Shown here: in pieces, positions 26,978 through 36,076 of the stretch
Numbering within the stretch: position 1 is the first letter of the stretch
Layout: every line of letters begins with the position of its first letter
Assembly: GCA_965206025.1 (NCBI GenBank)
Contig: CBDBIU010000003.1
Span: 372,001-436,000 of the forward strand
Direction: 5' to 3'
From: G963668345 sp965206025
Lineage (GTDB): Bacteria > Acidobacteriota > Terriglobia > Bryobacterales > UBA6623
DNA length: 64,000 bases
Translations under genes and position numbers: made by a program
Notes under the pieces: model-generated
Told to the model about the DNA's origin: nothing
Seen by the model: only the letters and a program-made list of their open reading frames with translations
The model's database searches: none

Positions 26978-27623
26978 GTCGCCCTCCTTTCAGTTCGCGG
27001 GCGGCATCCAAGACCGCTTGCCGTACGCCAACGTAGGTGCCGCAACGGCAAATGTTTCCGCTTAAGCCCCGTTCGACATCGGCCATCGTCGGATTAGGGT
27101 TGTGGTCGAGAAACGCTTTGCAGGCGACGACGAAACCCGGGGTACAAAAGCCGCATTGCTGGGCGTCGTTTTCTACGAAGTGCGCCTGCACGGCATGAAG
27201 GTTGTCGCCCGACGCCAGCCCTTCGACCGTCTGTATGTCGCGCCCTTGCGCCTCGATGGCAAGGACGCTGCAAGCGTAGACGGCTTTGCCGTCCAACATG
27301 ACCGTGCAACTCCCGCAGGTTGCGCGGTCGCAGACTTTCTTCGCGCCCGTGTAGTCGAGCCGGTCGCGCAACGCGTCCAGGAGCGTGACACGGGGCTCCA
27401 CGTTGACCTTGTGCGCTTTGCCGTTGACGCTCAACGTGACGGGAACAGCACCCGGACCGTGAACCTTGGCTTCATGGTGATCCGCTTTCGCCTCAGGAGT
27501 CAGAACGCCTGCTCCGACAGCGGTCGTCCCCACGCCTACGCCTTGCAAAAACGTTCGGCGGGAAAAATCGTTCTTGGGCTGCTGAGCTTTTTCTTGACCT
27601 TTCTTGGTCTTATTCGAACTCAC
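26967..27623 (-). CDS. Tat-exported 2Fe-2S subunit of the molybdenum hydroxylase
   Basis: Small electron-transfer subunit, 218 residues. A twin-arginine signal (SRRTFLQGVGVGTTAVGAG) near residue 21 should export the whole folded complex. The plant-type 2Fe-2S site is CDRATCGSCTVMLDGKAVYAC. The second, helical 2Fe-2S domain has CGFCTPGFV and CRCGTY. The order small-large-FAD matches Tat-exported PaoABC-type operons, but no moco chaperone (PaoD/XdhC) gene is nearby. Confidence 0.95.
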   Translation of the reverse strand: MSSNKTKKGQEKAQQPKNDFSRRTFLQGVGVGTTAVGAGVLTPEAKADHHEAKVHGPGAVPVTLSVNGKAHKVNVEPRVTLLDALRDRLDYTGAKKVCDRATCGSCTVMLDGKAVYACSVLAIEAQGRDIQTVEGLASGDNLHAVQAHFVENDAQQCGFCTPGFVVACKAFLDHNPNPTMADVERGLSGNICRCGTYVGVRQAVLDAARELKGGRRGD

Positions 27624-27691
27624 CAGATACCCCCTTTCCCAGAGGAATTCGGTAGCTATCTCGCATCTTGTCTTGCCGGCGAGACGGTAAC

Positions 27692-27717
27692 ACTATAGCA
27701 GATCGAAAAGCCGTCAA
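27692..27717 (-). promoter_or_regulatory. candidate promoter of the molybdenum hydroxylase operon
   Basis: On the minus strand TTGACG (27712-27717) is followed 14 bp later by TATAGT (27692-27697), or 16 bp later by TAGTGT. It lies about 70 bp upstream of the first gene. The spacing is short of ideal, so this is tentative. Confidence 0.35.
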
Positions 27718-27897
27718 ATCACCCGCAAATTCAGCGGTCCCGGCGCTGTCGGGAAGACCCTGTCGATGGGCCTGTCACCGGCCTTGCGGGATCAGTCGCC
27801 TGCTGTCGCACAGCCCCGCGATACCCGATTCGGAGTCGCACCCGCAAGGGTGCGGTCATGCCGTTTGCCTACCGCTTCGCGTCGGCGCCGAACAGAG

Positions 27898-27992
27898 CCG
27901 CGGGCGGAAGCCCGCGGGCCCGCGCCCTTACGGGCGCGGCTCCTTCCGCGCATCTTCGAGCTTGTAGCGCGGATCTCGCTTTTGAGATCCGC
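27898..27992. repeat. cluster of three GC-rich hairpins
   Basis: Three consecutive perfect hairpins in 95 bp: CCGCGGGC/GCCCGCGG (27898-27917), CCGCGCCC/GGGCGCGG (27920-27939) and GCGGATCTC/GAGATCCGC (27969-27992). The last is preceded by TGTAGC and followed by GGCTTTTCTT; the same TGTAGCGCGGATC motif recurs at 56751-56785. It sits in the 579 bp gap (27624-28202) between the convergently spaced hydroxylase and ftsK units, which holds no gene I can support. Confidence 0.7.
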
Positions 27993-28113
27993 GGCTTTTC
28001 TTACGCCGCCCCGACGGTCGAAGCTTGCGCGATTACAAGGCGGAGCCGCCGGCGGAAGCCTGCGGTCAGGGTTGCACGAAAAATGGGGATTGCCGGGACT
28101 GCCGCCAATTCTA

Positions 28114-28198
28114 CCGTTGAGCACGGCGAGCAAGCGCAACGCAGTAATGGCGGCCTATGGCGTGCTTCGACCGTCAGGTGGTGAGAAATGCGGGCTAG
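28114..28198. repeat. family 1 inverted-repeat element, right half only
   Basis: An 85 bp match to the right half of the 996-1180 element, from TTGAGCACGGCGAGCAAGCG to the terminal GCGGGCTAG. The left half is missing. It ends 4 bp from the ftsK stop codon. Confidence 0.75.
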
Positions 28199-28202
28199 CC
28201 GC

Positions 28203-30560
28203 CTACACGCCCACCGGCATGTCCGGGCGCTTGAGGACTTCGCGCGGGCGTGGGCCATTCGGGGGGCCGATGATGCCCTGGCGTTCCATAGAGTCAAGGA
28301 TCCGAGCGGCGCGGCCGTAGCCGAGGCTCAAGCGCCGCTGCAGGGTCGAAGTCGAGGCCTTGCCCATCTCCAGCACCACTCGCAGGGCATCCTGGTAGGC
28401 CGGATCGTCGGATCCCGAGTCGTCTTCCTCGACGCCTTCTTCCTCATCCTCGTCAGCCGGCGGTGCCAGAAGGGCGGTCTCATAATCCGGCGCCCCTTGT
28501 TCTTTCCAGGCCCCGACAACGGCGTGCACCTCTTCTTCGCTCACAAACGGTCCGTGGAGACGAACCATCCGTCCCGAGCCGGGCGGCAAGAACAGCATGT
28601 CGCCCCTGCCCAACAGCGCCTCGGCGCCCATAGAGTCGAGAATCGTGCGCGAATCCACCCGTGTTGCCAGTCGAAATGAGAGGCGGGCCGGGATGTTGGC
28701 TTTGATCAGCCCGGTGATAACATCCACGCTCGGCCGCTGCGTGGCGAGAATCAAGTGCAGGCCCACGGCTCTCGCCATCTGCGCCAGCCGGGTGATCGAT
28801 TCTTCGACCCGGCGGCCTTCGATCACCATCAGATCCGCCAATTCGTCGATGACGATCACGATGTAGGGAAGATGGCGGGGCGGCGGATCGCCTTCTTCGT
28901 CGGGGACGCGCGATTCCTCGTCCATCGCCTCCATCTTGCGGTTGTACTGCTCGATGTTGCGCACGCCGTGCTCGGCCAAGAGCTTCAGCCGGCGCTCCAT
29001 CTCGCGCGTAGCGTTCTTCAGCGCGTTCGCCGCTTTCTTCATGTCGGTGATGACCGGAGTCAAAAGGTGCGGGATGCCGTCGTAAAGACCCAGTTCGACG
29101 GTCTTCGGGTCAACCATGATGAAGCGCACCTGCTCGGGAGTCGCCTTGTAGAGAATCGACAGGATGAAGCTGTTGATCAATACGCTCTTGCCCGACCCGG
29201 TCGAGCCGGCGATCAGCAGATGGGGCATCGAATCCAACTGCGTGGTGCGGAGACGTCCGTTGATGTCCTTGCCGAGCGCCATCGTCAGGCAAGAGGACGA
29301 CTCATTGAACTCGGGCGACTCGAGCACCTCTCGCAAACTGATAATTTCTCGTTTTCGGTTGGGCGCTTCTAGGCCGACCGTTGACTTGCCCGGGATGCGC
29401 TCGATTCGGATTGACTCGCACTCCAGCCCGAGACAAAGGTCTTCGGAGAGGCTTGTGATCTTGGTGTATTTAATGCCGGGGTTCGGCTTAAACTCGAAGG
29501 TCGTCACTACCGGCCCGGGATTGATCTGCGTCACCGAGCCTCCCACGCCGAACTCGTCGAACTTGGCGCAGATCTGGCGCGCGCGGTCTTGCAGCTCTTC
29601 CGGGTTGTAGGAACTTCGCGGGGCCGGGGGGGTGAGCAGCAGGGTCGATGGGATGTGATAAGTTCGCGGCGGCTTGGCCACGGCCGCTTCGTTTTGCCAT
29701 GGCGGGTCCGCTTGCGCCGAGGCGGGATGCGTCTCCTGGGAATAGTCTTCCTCCAGCTCTTCGGGCGGCGTCCCGTTGACCTGCTCCGCTCCTTCGTAGG
29801 GGACGATGGGGGGCAGCGCGTTCTCGGCTTCAATGGCCGATAGCTCAGGTTCGGTCAATGCCTGGTCGGAGATCTCAACGCCCGCCGGCTCTTCGATCGT
29901 CCCGTCGGCCTGGATAAGGGCCTTCCGTCGCCGCCGGGCTGCTCCGCGCCGCGCCGCTTGCTCACGCTGATGCTGAAGCCAATTCCGCCAGCTCTGCCGC
30001 CACAAAGAAGCCTGCTCCTTGCGGCTTGCCCACCAGCTTAGAACGCTGTGCAGGCTGGAAGAGGTGAGCAGGTAGGGAGCGACGATCGCCCCGGCCAGCA
30101 GCGTGACAACCGCCCCCGTCAAGTTGAGGTAACCCACCAACGCCTCGGCGAGAACGCGGCCGACCACGCCGCCCGCATCGACGGTGCCCATCCACAGATT
30201 CTGAAGGGGCGACAAACTCAAGGCGCCGCAGGAAACCAGCACCAGCAGCAGCAGCCCGAGAAACCGAGCCAACGGAGCCGGCAGCGGCGACGAGCGAACC
30301 CAGCACCACGCCAGCATGACAAGCGATATCGGTAGGAGGAAAGCCGGCAACCCGAGCCACTGCAAAGCCAGGTCGCTGAGGTAGGACCCCGGCGCCCCCA
30401 ATAGGTTCGCCGGGTCGTCCGGCGCCCCGGCGACATTCCAGGAGGGGTCGAAAGGTTGATGCGAAACTAAGCTCAAGCCCAGCGCAACCGCTAGGAGGAG
30501 CAACACAAACCCGACCGGCTCATTGATCCGGCGATTGTCGGTCGGCTGTATGAATGTCAT
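28203..30560 (-). CDS. ftsK: DNA translocase FtsK/SpoIIIE
   Basis: Septal DNA pump that clears the chromosome terminus and activates XerCD. It has 785 residues. Four or so membrane helices occupy the first 180 residues. An acidic Pro/Glu-rich linker runs to about residue 300. The motor domain follows, with Walker A GSTGSGKS near residue 450 and Walker B in YIVIVIDELADLM. The C-terminal 65 residues form the winged-helix gamma domain that reads KOPS sites (YGRAARILDSMERQGIIGPP). It lies 53 bp downstream of uppP on the same strand. Confidence 0.96.
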   Translation of the reverse strand: MTFIQPTDNRRINEPVGFVLLLLAVALGLSLVSHQPFDPSWNVAGAPDDPANLLGAPGSYLSDLALQWLGLPAFLLPISLVMLAWCWVRSSPLPAPLARFLGLLLLVLVSCGALSLSPLQNLWMGTVDAGGVVGRVLAEALVGYLNLTGAVVTLLAGAIVAPYLLTSSSLHSVLSWWASRKEQASLWRQSWRNWLQHQREQAARRGAARRRRKALIQADGTIEEPAGVEISDQALTEPELSAIEAENALPPIVPYEGAEQVNGTPPEELEEDYSQETHPASAQADPPWQNEAAVAKPPRTYHIPSTLLLTPPAPRSSYNPEELQDRARQICAKFDEFGVGGSVTQINPGPVVTTFEFKPNPGIKYTKITSLSEDLCLGLECESIRIERIPGKSTVGLEAPNRKREIISLREVLESPEFNESSSCLTMALGKDINGRLRTTQLDSMPHLLIAGSTGSGKSVLINSFILSILYKATPEQVRFIMVDPKTVELGLYDGIPHLLTPVITDMKKAANALKNATREMERRLKLLAEHGVRNIEQYNRKMEAMDEESRVPDEEGDPPPRHLPYIVIVIDELADLMVIEGRRVEESITRLAQMARAVGLHLILATQRPSVDVITGLIKANIPARLSFRLATRVDSRTILDSMGAEALLGRGDMLFLPPGSGRMVRLHGPFVSEEEVHAVVGAWKEQGAPDYETALLAPPADEDEEEGVEEDDSGSDDPAYQDALRVVLEMGKASTSTLQRRLSLGYGRAARILDSMERQGIIGPPNGPRPREVLKRPDMPVGV

Positions 30561-30613
30561 TCTTCTTGTCTCCTCTTCCCGCCGCTCAGAGACAGTGCCC
30601 CTGCGCCCGCGGG

Positions 30614-31471
30614 TTACGGGTCAGTGGAAGGAGGCAAGCCGAAGAATGATGCTAGAACCACTATTATTATGCCAAAGATCACGCGGTAGTACACAAAAGG
30701 CAACATCGTGGAGCGCTGCAGGTATCGCAGGAAGTAACCGATCACCGCGTAACCGGCCACCCCGCTGACCACGATGCCCAGCAGGAAAGGGGCTTGCCAC
30801 TCCCCTCCGACGCCGCCATGCCGCCATACTTCCCACCCCGCCTTGACCGACGCCCCAAGGATAATGGGGCTCGACAGCAGGAACGAAAAGCGAGCCGCCG
30901 CCGTCCTTTGTAGCCCGCGAAACAGTCCGGCCGAAATCGTGATCCCCGACCTCGAAGTGCCCGGAATCAGCGCCAGAGCTTGGGCGCAACCGATCGTCAG
31001 CGCGTCCCCCAGCGACACGGCCCCGAGGTTTCGCTCCAGCCGGCCCGCCCGCTCGGCCCACCAAATCACCAGGCCGACGGCAATCAGCATCCCGGCGACG
31101 ACCAATGGGCTTCTGAAGATCGTCTTGACGTAATCTTCCAAGAAGAGTCCGGCGACGCCCGCGGGAAAGGTGGCCGCGACCAGATAGGCGAACAGACGCG
31201 GATTGTCTTCCAGATCGCCGTCCGGATCATCTCGCGAAACAGGCATGACCTTGCGGCCCAAGGCGAGAAAGAGCAGCCGGATCCACGTCTTGGCGAAATA
31301 GAGCAGCACGGCAGCCAAAGTTCCCAGGTGCAAGGCCACGTCGAACAACAAACCCTGGTCCCGCCAGCCAAACAGCCAGGGGACAACGATCAGGTGGGCG
31401 CTGCTACTGATAGGGAGGAACTCCGTGGCGGACTGGACCAGCGCCAGCACCACCACCCGGTAAAGAGGCAT
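30614..31471 (-). CDS. uppP: undecaprenyl-diphosphate phosphatase
   Basis: Membrane phosphatase recycling undecaprenyl pyrophosphate to the monophosphate for peptidoglycan and polysaccharide synthesis. It has 285 residues and about eight membrane helices. Family motifs are TEFLPISSSAHL at residues 16-27 and the PGTSRSG phosphate-binding loop. It ends 53 bp before ftsK begins and starts 12 bp after the LarA-like gene stops, so the three genes may be one operon. Confidence 0.96.
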   Translation of the reverse strand: MPLYRVVVLALVQSATEFLPISSSAHLIVVPWLFGWRDQGLLFDVALHLGTLAAVLLYFAKTWIRLLFLALGRKVMPVSRDDPDGDLEDNPRLFAYLVAATFPAGVAGLFLEDYVKTIFRSPLVVAGMLIAVGLVIWWAERAGRLERNLGAVSLGDALTIGCAQALALIPGTSRSGITISAGLFRGLQRTAAARFSFLLSSPIILGASVKAGWEVWRHGGVGGEWQAPFLLGIVVSGVAGYAVIGYFLRYLQRSTMLPFVYYRVIFGIIIVVLASFFGLPPSTDP

Positions 31472-31483
31472 GAAAGATGGATG

Positions 31484-32764
31484 CTAGTGGGCCGCGGCCT
31501 CCAGCGCAAACGGACTGAGCAAGTTCCCCTCGCCGTCGAATTCCAGCTCGCGAGGTTCGCCGAGGATTTCGATTTGGGGGTTTTGCTTCAACTCGGGGAG
31601 CAGGTTTTCGCTCACCGCCAAATCGTCCAGCTCCATCGTGTTGCGAATCCAAGCCAGGGTGACCGCGGAGATGTCGAGCTTGCCCACGGTCGGCGCCAGC
31701 TTCTCCAGGCAGGTGCGATCGTCGGAGAAATGCATGGGAATACTGCCGCCCGCCAGGCTGGATGCAGTTAGACAGTTGACCCACGTGGCGTTGCTGTCGA
31801 ATCTCTCGACCAGCCGGTCAGTCACCATGTCGGCCATCCCCATACCAACGGCGTTGCCGTAGCTCAAGGGGCTGAGTTCACGAACGAATATTCGATCGAC
31901 CTTGGGCAAATGTTCCCAGCAGTTCTTTCCGTCGCGCAAGCTGCGGTTGATGATCTTCGTGTCCATGCCGGCGCCGCTGATGTGCTTGCCGATCTCATCG
32001 ACGATCAGGATGTCAACCTCGGCGACGGGCAGATCGGGTTTCCAGGATTTGGCGCGTTCCAGCAGTTCTTCTTCCCGCTCGACCATGCCTTGGGCGCCCA
32101 CGGCGCGCACTTCGGCCGTATTGTGGTAGGCGTCTTCAAGAATGGCCATGCCGCCCAGCATCTTGCCCGTATCGAGCACGACCCGGCCAACCCCTCGGAT
32201 CACCTGTTCGAGACCCAGTTTGTAGCCGTGTGTATGGTAGCGCCGCGCCCCGGCCCACTTGCCGAGTCCGATGGCCATCATTTTATGAATGCCGCTTTCG
32301 AGTTTGCCGTCGAAGTCAGTGTGCCACTTGACGCGGGCACAGAGCATGACGCCGTCGCTCTCTAAAGCCGTGCGGTCCATCACCACGTCGATTCCTTCGG
32401 CCGTGGTGCCTACCTCGACCACGTCGAGCGAGCTGACGATCGGCGCGCCCATGGTCTCTTCGGTGATGCCGTATTTGGCCAGCACGTCCGCCTGACCCTG
32501 GGCCGTGCCCGCGCCGTGGCTGCCCATTACCGGGATGATAAAAGGCCGCACGTCTCGCGACTTCCAGTAATCGACCACCGCGCGAGTAATGACGTCGATG
32601 TTGGTGACGCCGCGGCTGCCGACGCCGATCGCGATGCGGCTGCCGGGGCTGACCGCCCGCGCCCAATCGGCCGCTTCCATCTCGCCTCGAACAGCGGCGG
32701 CGACGTCCGGCAAACGCCGGTCCGGAAAGTGTTGACGCACGTGAACAACCCTTTGCAGTTGCAT
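31484..32764 (-). CDS. LarA-like (DUF2088) putative nickel-pincer isomerase
   Basis: I chose the ATG at 32764 (MQLQRVVHVRQHFPDRR), giving 426 residues; the frame upstream has no family resemblance. The IAIGVGSRGVTN and IPVMGSHGAGTAQGQADVL segments resemble the LarA N-terminal domain, which binds the nickel-pincer nucleotide of lactate racemase. KWHTDFDGKLESGIHKMMAIGL would correspond to the catalytic region. No larB, larC or larE cofactor genes are nearby, so cofactor supply must come from elsewhere, or the protein is not a nickel enzyme. The substrate is unknown. Confidence 0.6.
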   Translation of the reverse strand: MQLQRVVHVRQHFPDRRLPDVAAAVRGEMEAADWARAVSPGSRIAIGVGSRGVTNIDVITRAVVDYWKSRDVRPFIIPVMGSHGAGTAQGQADVLAKYGITEETMGAPIVSSLDVVEVGTTAEGIDVVMDRTALESDGVMLCARVKWHTDFDGKLESGIHKMMAIGLGKWAGARRYHTHGYKLGLEQVIRGVGRVVLDTGKMLGGMAILEDAYHNTAEVRAVGAQGMVEREEELLERAKSWKPDLPVAEVDILIVDEIGKHISGAGMDTKIINRSLRDGKNCWEHLPKVDRIFVRELSPLSYGNAVGMGMADMVTDRLVERFDSNATWVNCLTASSLAGGSIPMHFSDDRTCLEKLAPTVGKLDISAVTLAWIRNTMELDDLAVSENLLPELKQNPQIEILGEPRELEFDGEGNLLSPFALEAAAH

Positions 32765-33399
32765 GCTGGCCCTATTATAACGAGGAGGGTTCGTTATCGA
32801 ACCAGCGACCCGACCTTTCCCCCACGCCCCTTCCGAGCCGCGCACGTCAGGGTCTGTGAAAAAACCTGGGACTGTCCCAAGCGCCCTGCGCGCAAGCATG
32901 CTGTCCAGTGACAAAGCCCGTAGTCCACGGCCGGCCGGCCGTTTTTGCCCAGACCTGCGGCTTCTCCTATGTCCGGTCTAAAGTATCGCGCGGCAACGTT
33001 ACGTCGTCCACCTCGGTGAGATCTTCTTTGCCCTACGTTCTCGAACGACAGAGCTGTGGGGACGCGCCGCTGTCCCCGCCCGTCGAGACATCACTACGCC
33101 CTTGTGGAATCCCATCGCAAAACTCGGAATCTGCATGTTACTGTTCGCTGGCGTGGGGAAAATGTGGGTTCCCGCCTCAGTTTCTGACCTTTTTGAGCGT
33201 GTCCGGAAACCCGGTCGCGGGGCGTTCTTATTTTTTCGCCTCCCCATTTCAATCACTTAGGCCGCTGACCGCCCTCTGGCCCCGCCAGCGTGCTTTATGA
33301 TGAGACCGGAGCCAGAAAACGATCCCCTGGAGAGAAAAATTTTGTATTCCTGCCACTAACTGCCGCTATAGGTCACGAAAAGAAGCCTAACTCGTATAG
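32765..33399. other. 635 bp intergenic region
   Basis: Nothing identifiable. The frame at 32999-33256 (minus) has unconserved, basic, low-information sequence and no ribosome-binding site. A GC-rich hairpin-like GGGGACGCGCCGCTGTCCCC sits near 33058. The region is the divergent upstream zone of the LarA-like gene. Confidence 0.5.
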
Positions 33400-33856
33400 G
33401 GCTCTTCCGGGTTTTTAGTGGGTGGCCAACGGGTAGCCGGCTCCTCCATCCTGCCGACCCGACGTCGCCCGCAGTCACATCGGAGCCCAAAAGGCGGCCA
33501 AGAAATCCCCAAATACCCTACACGCCAGTCCGGTCGTGGGCAACTCGTAAAGGGAATAAGATACTGATAAACAGGGAGTTATCTCTTTGAGTGTGGCCAC
33601 TGGATGACAGTTGTGGATCCGCATTTCACAGCCTTCGGGAGACTGTACGACTACCTGCCAGCAGCCTTGCTCTACTCGTAACCCTATTGTTTATCAGTAA
33701 TTCTTTTTGGCCAACGCAGTCGCCGCCCGGCCTTGGGGGCCGTAGAGTTGTCACGAAGCCCTTGAATGGCACCGAAGCAGGCTCCGGGAGGTCGGCCTCA
33801 CAGTGGCGAGGGATCCGTCACTCACCGCCGCCAGCCACTAAAATCCCAGAAGAGCC
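33400..33856. mobile_element. ISL3-like MITE, copy A
   Basis: A 457 bp non-coding element, near-identical (two substitutions and one indel) to 46671-47126. Its terminal inverted repeats start GGCTCTTCCGGG and, from the other end, GGCTCTTCTGGG; about 23 of 27 bases match. The GGCTCTT start and 8 bp target duplication (seen perfectly at copy B) are typical of the ISL3 family. Here the flanks TCGTATAG and AAATATAG share only the last five bases. An inner inverted repeat, ACTGATAAACA (33563-33573) and TGTTTATCAGT (33688-33698), is present. No transposase is encoded. Confidence 0.85.
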
Positions 33857-33992
33857 AAATATAGTGACTTAGTCCCATTGACAGGCAAGGCGTCGCGGCG
33901 CTACAAACGCGCCGTACCCCTCGCGAACCTCCCGGGAACTCGTTGCTAGCGGGTTATTCTCCCGCCAAAACCGTCGCCTCAAAGCTGCTGAA

Positions 33993-34805
33993 ATGCCTTC
34001 CCCAAGACGGCGCCGCTCTTTTTTCGGGGTCCTCGCGGCGATAACGCTGATAGCGAGCATCTCTGTCGTCGACTCCCGAAACGAGCTGTTCCGAAAACTG
34101 GGTTGGTTCGACGCGCCGGACCCACTGCCCGGTTATCCTCGTATCATGCTGTGGGCTTGGGAGCGCCCGGAAAACTTGTCGTTCATCGACACTTCGGAGG
34201 CTGGCGTCGCCTTTCTGGCGAAAACGATTGTCATCCAGGGCGACACGGTATCGGTTCGTCCCAGGCTTCAGCCGCTGAACGTGCCCGATGACACGGCGCT
34301 GATGGCCGTCGCCCGAATTGAATCCAGACGGCCAACAATGACAGCCCGGCAACGGGCCGACGTCGTCTCGGCAATCGAAAGAATGGTCGAGTTGCCCGAG
34401 GTCGGGGCGATTCAAGTGGACTTCGATGCCGTCGAATCGGAAAGGGGCTTCTACGCCGCCCTGCTGCGCGACCTGCGGGCCCGCCTGCCCAAGGCCATCC
34501 GGCTGTCAATCACCGCGCTGGCTTCCTGGTGTATCGGCGACACCTGGATTAAGGGCCTGCCGGTTGACGAGGCTGTGCCCATGCTTTTTCGCATGGGTCC
34601 CGAGGACCCTGAGATTCGCCGCTACCTGAAAGGCGGCAACGACTTCCGACTTGACTTGTGCCACGCGAGCCTGGGCGTTTCGACCGATGAGCCTTGGCCG
34701 ACGCTGCCCTCCGGACGGCGAGTGTACGTTTTCCACCAGCGGTCTTGGACCGACAAGGAGACCCTCCTCGTCATCAAACGCCTAGCAGACGGGGCCCGGA
34801 TGTGA
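33993..34805 (+). CDS. DUF3142-like exported protein
   Basis: A 270-residue protein with an N-terminal hydrophobic anchor or signal (FFGVLAAITLIASISVV after RRRR). The mature region contains PRIMLWAWERPENLSFID, VAFLAKTI, ALMAVARIESRRP and LPEVGAIQVDFDAVESER, the pattern I recognise as DUF3142. This looks like a TIM-barrel of the GH-like superfamily, but no catalytic function is known. Cysteines in SWCIGDTW and DLCHAS are present. It lies 136 bp after MITE copy A and has no obvious operon partner. Confidence 0.7.
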   Translation: MPSPRRRRSFFGVLAAITLIASISVVDSRNELFRKLGWFDAPDPLPGYPRIMLWAWERPENLSFIDTSEAGVAFLAKTIVIQGDTVSVRPRLQPLNVPDDTALMAVARIESRRPTMTARQRADVVSAIERMVELPEVGAIQVDFDAVESERGFYAALLRDLRARLPKAIRLSITALASWCIGDTWIKGLPVDEAVPMLFRMGPEDPEIRRYLKGGNDFRLDLCHASLGVSTDEPWPTLPSGRRVYVFHQRSWTDKETLLVIKRLADGARM

Positions 34806-35228
34806 ACCGGCAAGCTATCTGAGACAAGATTCTGGTCGTCTTGGCGGAATGTGGTCGGCTTGACACGACGTGGCGCGCGCTTTCAGCGTGCCGCGTCGGG
34901 CTTTCGGCCCCGACCCTATACATTGGAAACAGGCGCCCGGAGAAGCAATCGGTCTCCCGTGTAGGTCCGATCCGCCAGAGGGCCGCCGCTCCGGAGGAAG
35001 TTGGTCCTCAGTTTTTTAAGGATTACAGGTCTCTCTGTCCAACCCGGAAGTGGTTTGTTCCGAGAGCGTTCCGAGCCGCGACCGTGACGGAGCGGTCCAG
35101 TAATTGGCACCGATAAACGATCGCCAACAAGAACGAAGCCGCTGGGCGCGGCGGACGCCGACGCTGCGGCCCATGCAATCCCGCTACATTAGGAAGACGT
35201 CAACGTCCGGCGTGCAAAAGCGTTCCTC
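34806..35228. other. 423 bp gap with a partial family 2 repeat
   Basis: No gene is supported. It contains the partial repeat at 35013-35128. The remainder shows no feature I recognise. Confidence 0.5.
35013..35128. repeat. family 2 repeat element, partial copy a
   Basis: About 115 bp closely matching the interior of the 36077-36253 element: TTTAAGGATTACAGG, then TCTGTCCAACCCGGAAGTGG, GAGCCGCGACCGTGA and GGAGCGGTCCAGTAATTG. The terminal CTAGTGCTT arms are missing. Together with copy b it brackets modA. Confidence 0.75.
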
Positions 35229-36068
35229 ATGAAACCGCGACATCAAGCGGGAGTTCCCCGCCGGGCCAAGACGCGGGTGACGCTCGTCTCGGCAGGTGAA
35301 GGTTCCCGGTTGGCGTGGGTGGCGGTATGGGCGGCGTTTCTCGTGTGCGGAAGTTGCCGGGCAGACGGGCCCGGCGGTTCTCCCGCTCCGCTGAGCGTCG
35401 CCGCGGCCGCCAATTTGGCCGCTGTCTGCGACGAATTGGGCGCGGCCTTCGAGGCGCGGACCGGCGTCAGCGTTCTTTTCAGTTTCGGTTCGACGGCGTT
35501 TCTGGCCCACCAAATTGAAAACGGAGCTCCCTTTGACGTCTATGCCGCGGCCGATGTCGAGCACGTGGACAGGCTGGTGGAGAAAGGCTTTCTGCTGGCG
35601 GATAGCCGCGCCGTTTATGCTCGCGGCCGGTTGGTGGTCTGGGCGCCTGCCGGCGCCCGCGCGGCCCCCGACAAGCTGCGGGACCTTGCAGGCGACGAGA
35701 TACGAATCATCGCCGTGGCCAAGCCGGAAGTCGCCCCCTACGGGCGCGCCGCCGTCGAAACGCTTCGTTCACTCGGCCTGTGGGATCAAGTGCAGCCCAA
35801 ACTCGTCTACGCCCAAAACGTCCTGATGGCGCGGCAATTCGCGAAATCAGGCAATGCCGACGTCGCCTTCACCGCTTCCTCCGTTCTCGAGCCGGGGGTC
35901 GGTCGGCAGATGGAAGTTGACGAGAGGCTCCACGGGCCCATCGATCAGGCCCTCGGCATTGTCCGTGGATCTTCGCGACCGGCCGACGCCCGGCGCTTTG
36001 CGCGGTTCGTTGTCGGAGAAGATGGCCAAATCCTGCTGCGCCGGTTCGGCTACCGCAGCCCGCCGTAG
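35229..36068 (+). CDS. modA: molybdate ABC transporter substrate-binding protein
   Basis: Periplasmic oxyanion-binding protein, 279 residues. A long signal region ends around residue 42 (VCGSC), so it may be a lipoprotein. The mature domain starts LSVAAAANLAAVCDELGAAF, contains FSFGSTAFLAHQIENGAPFD (the oxyanion-site serines) and ADVEHVDRLVEKG, and ends near DGQILLRRFGY. These are the hallmarks of ModA/WtpA-like type II binding proteins; tungstate or another oxyanion is possible. No modB or modC is adjacent. It is flanked by two copies of the family 2 repeat. It could supply molybdenum for the hydroxylase operon at 23620-27623. Confidence 0.85.
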   Translation: MKPRHQAGVPRRAKTRVTLVSAGEGSRLAWVAVWAAFLVCGSCRADGPGGSPAPLSVAAAANLAAVCDELGAAFEARTGVSVLFSFGSTAFLAHQIENGAPFDVYAAADVEHVDRLVEKGFLLADSRAVYARGRLVVWAPAGARAAPDKLRDLAGDEIRIIAVAKPEVAPYGRAAVETLRSLGLWDQVQPKLVYAQNVLMARQFAKSGNADVAFTASSVLEPGVGRQMEVDERLHGPIDQALGIVRGSSRPADARRFARFVVGEDGQILLRRFGYRSPP

Positions 36069-36076
36069 TCCGGAGG

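Noticed and set aside
32999..33256. An 85-codon minus-strand frame upstream of the LarA-like gene
   Set aside because: Basic, unpatterned sequence without a ribosome-binding site; no support.
33591..33872. Short frames inside the ISL3-like MITE (also 46882-47160)
   Set aside because: They are too short for a transposase and the two copies differ by an indel that shifts the frame; the element is non-coding.
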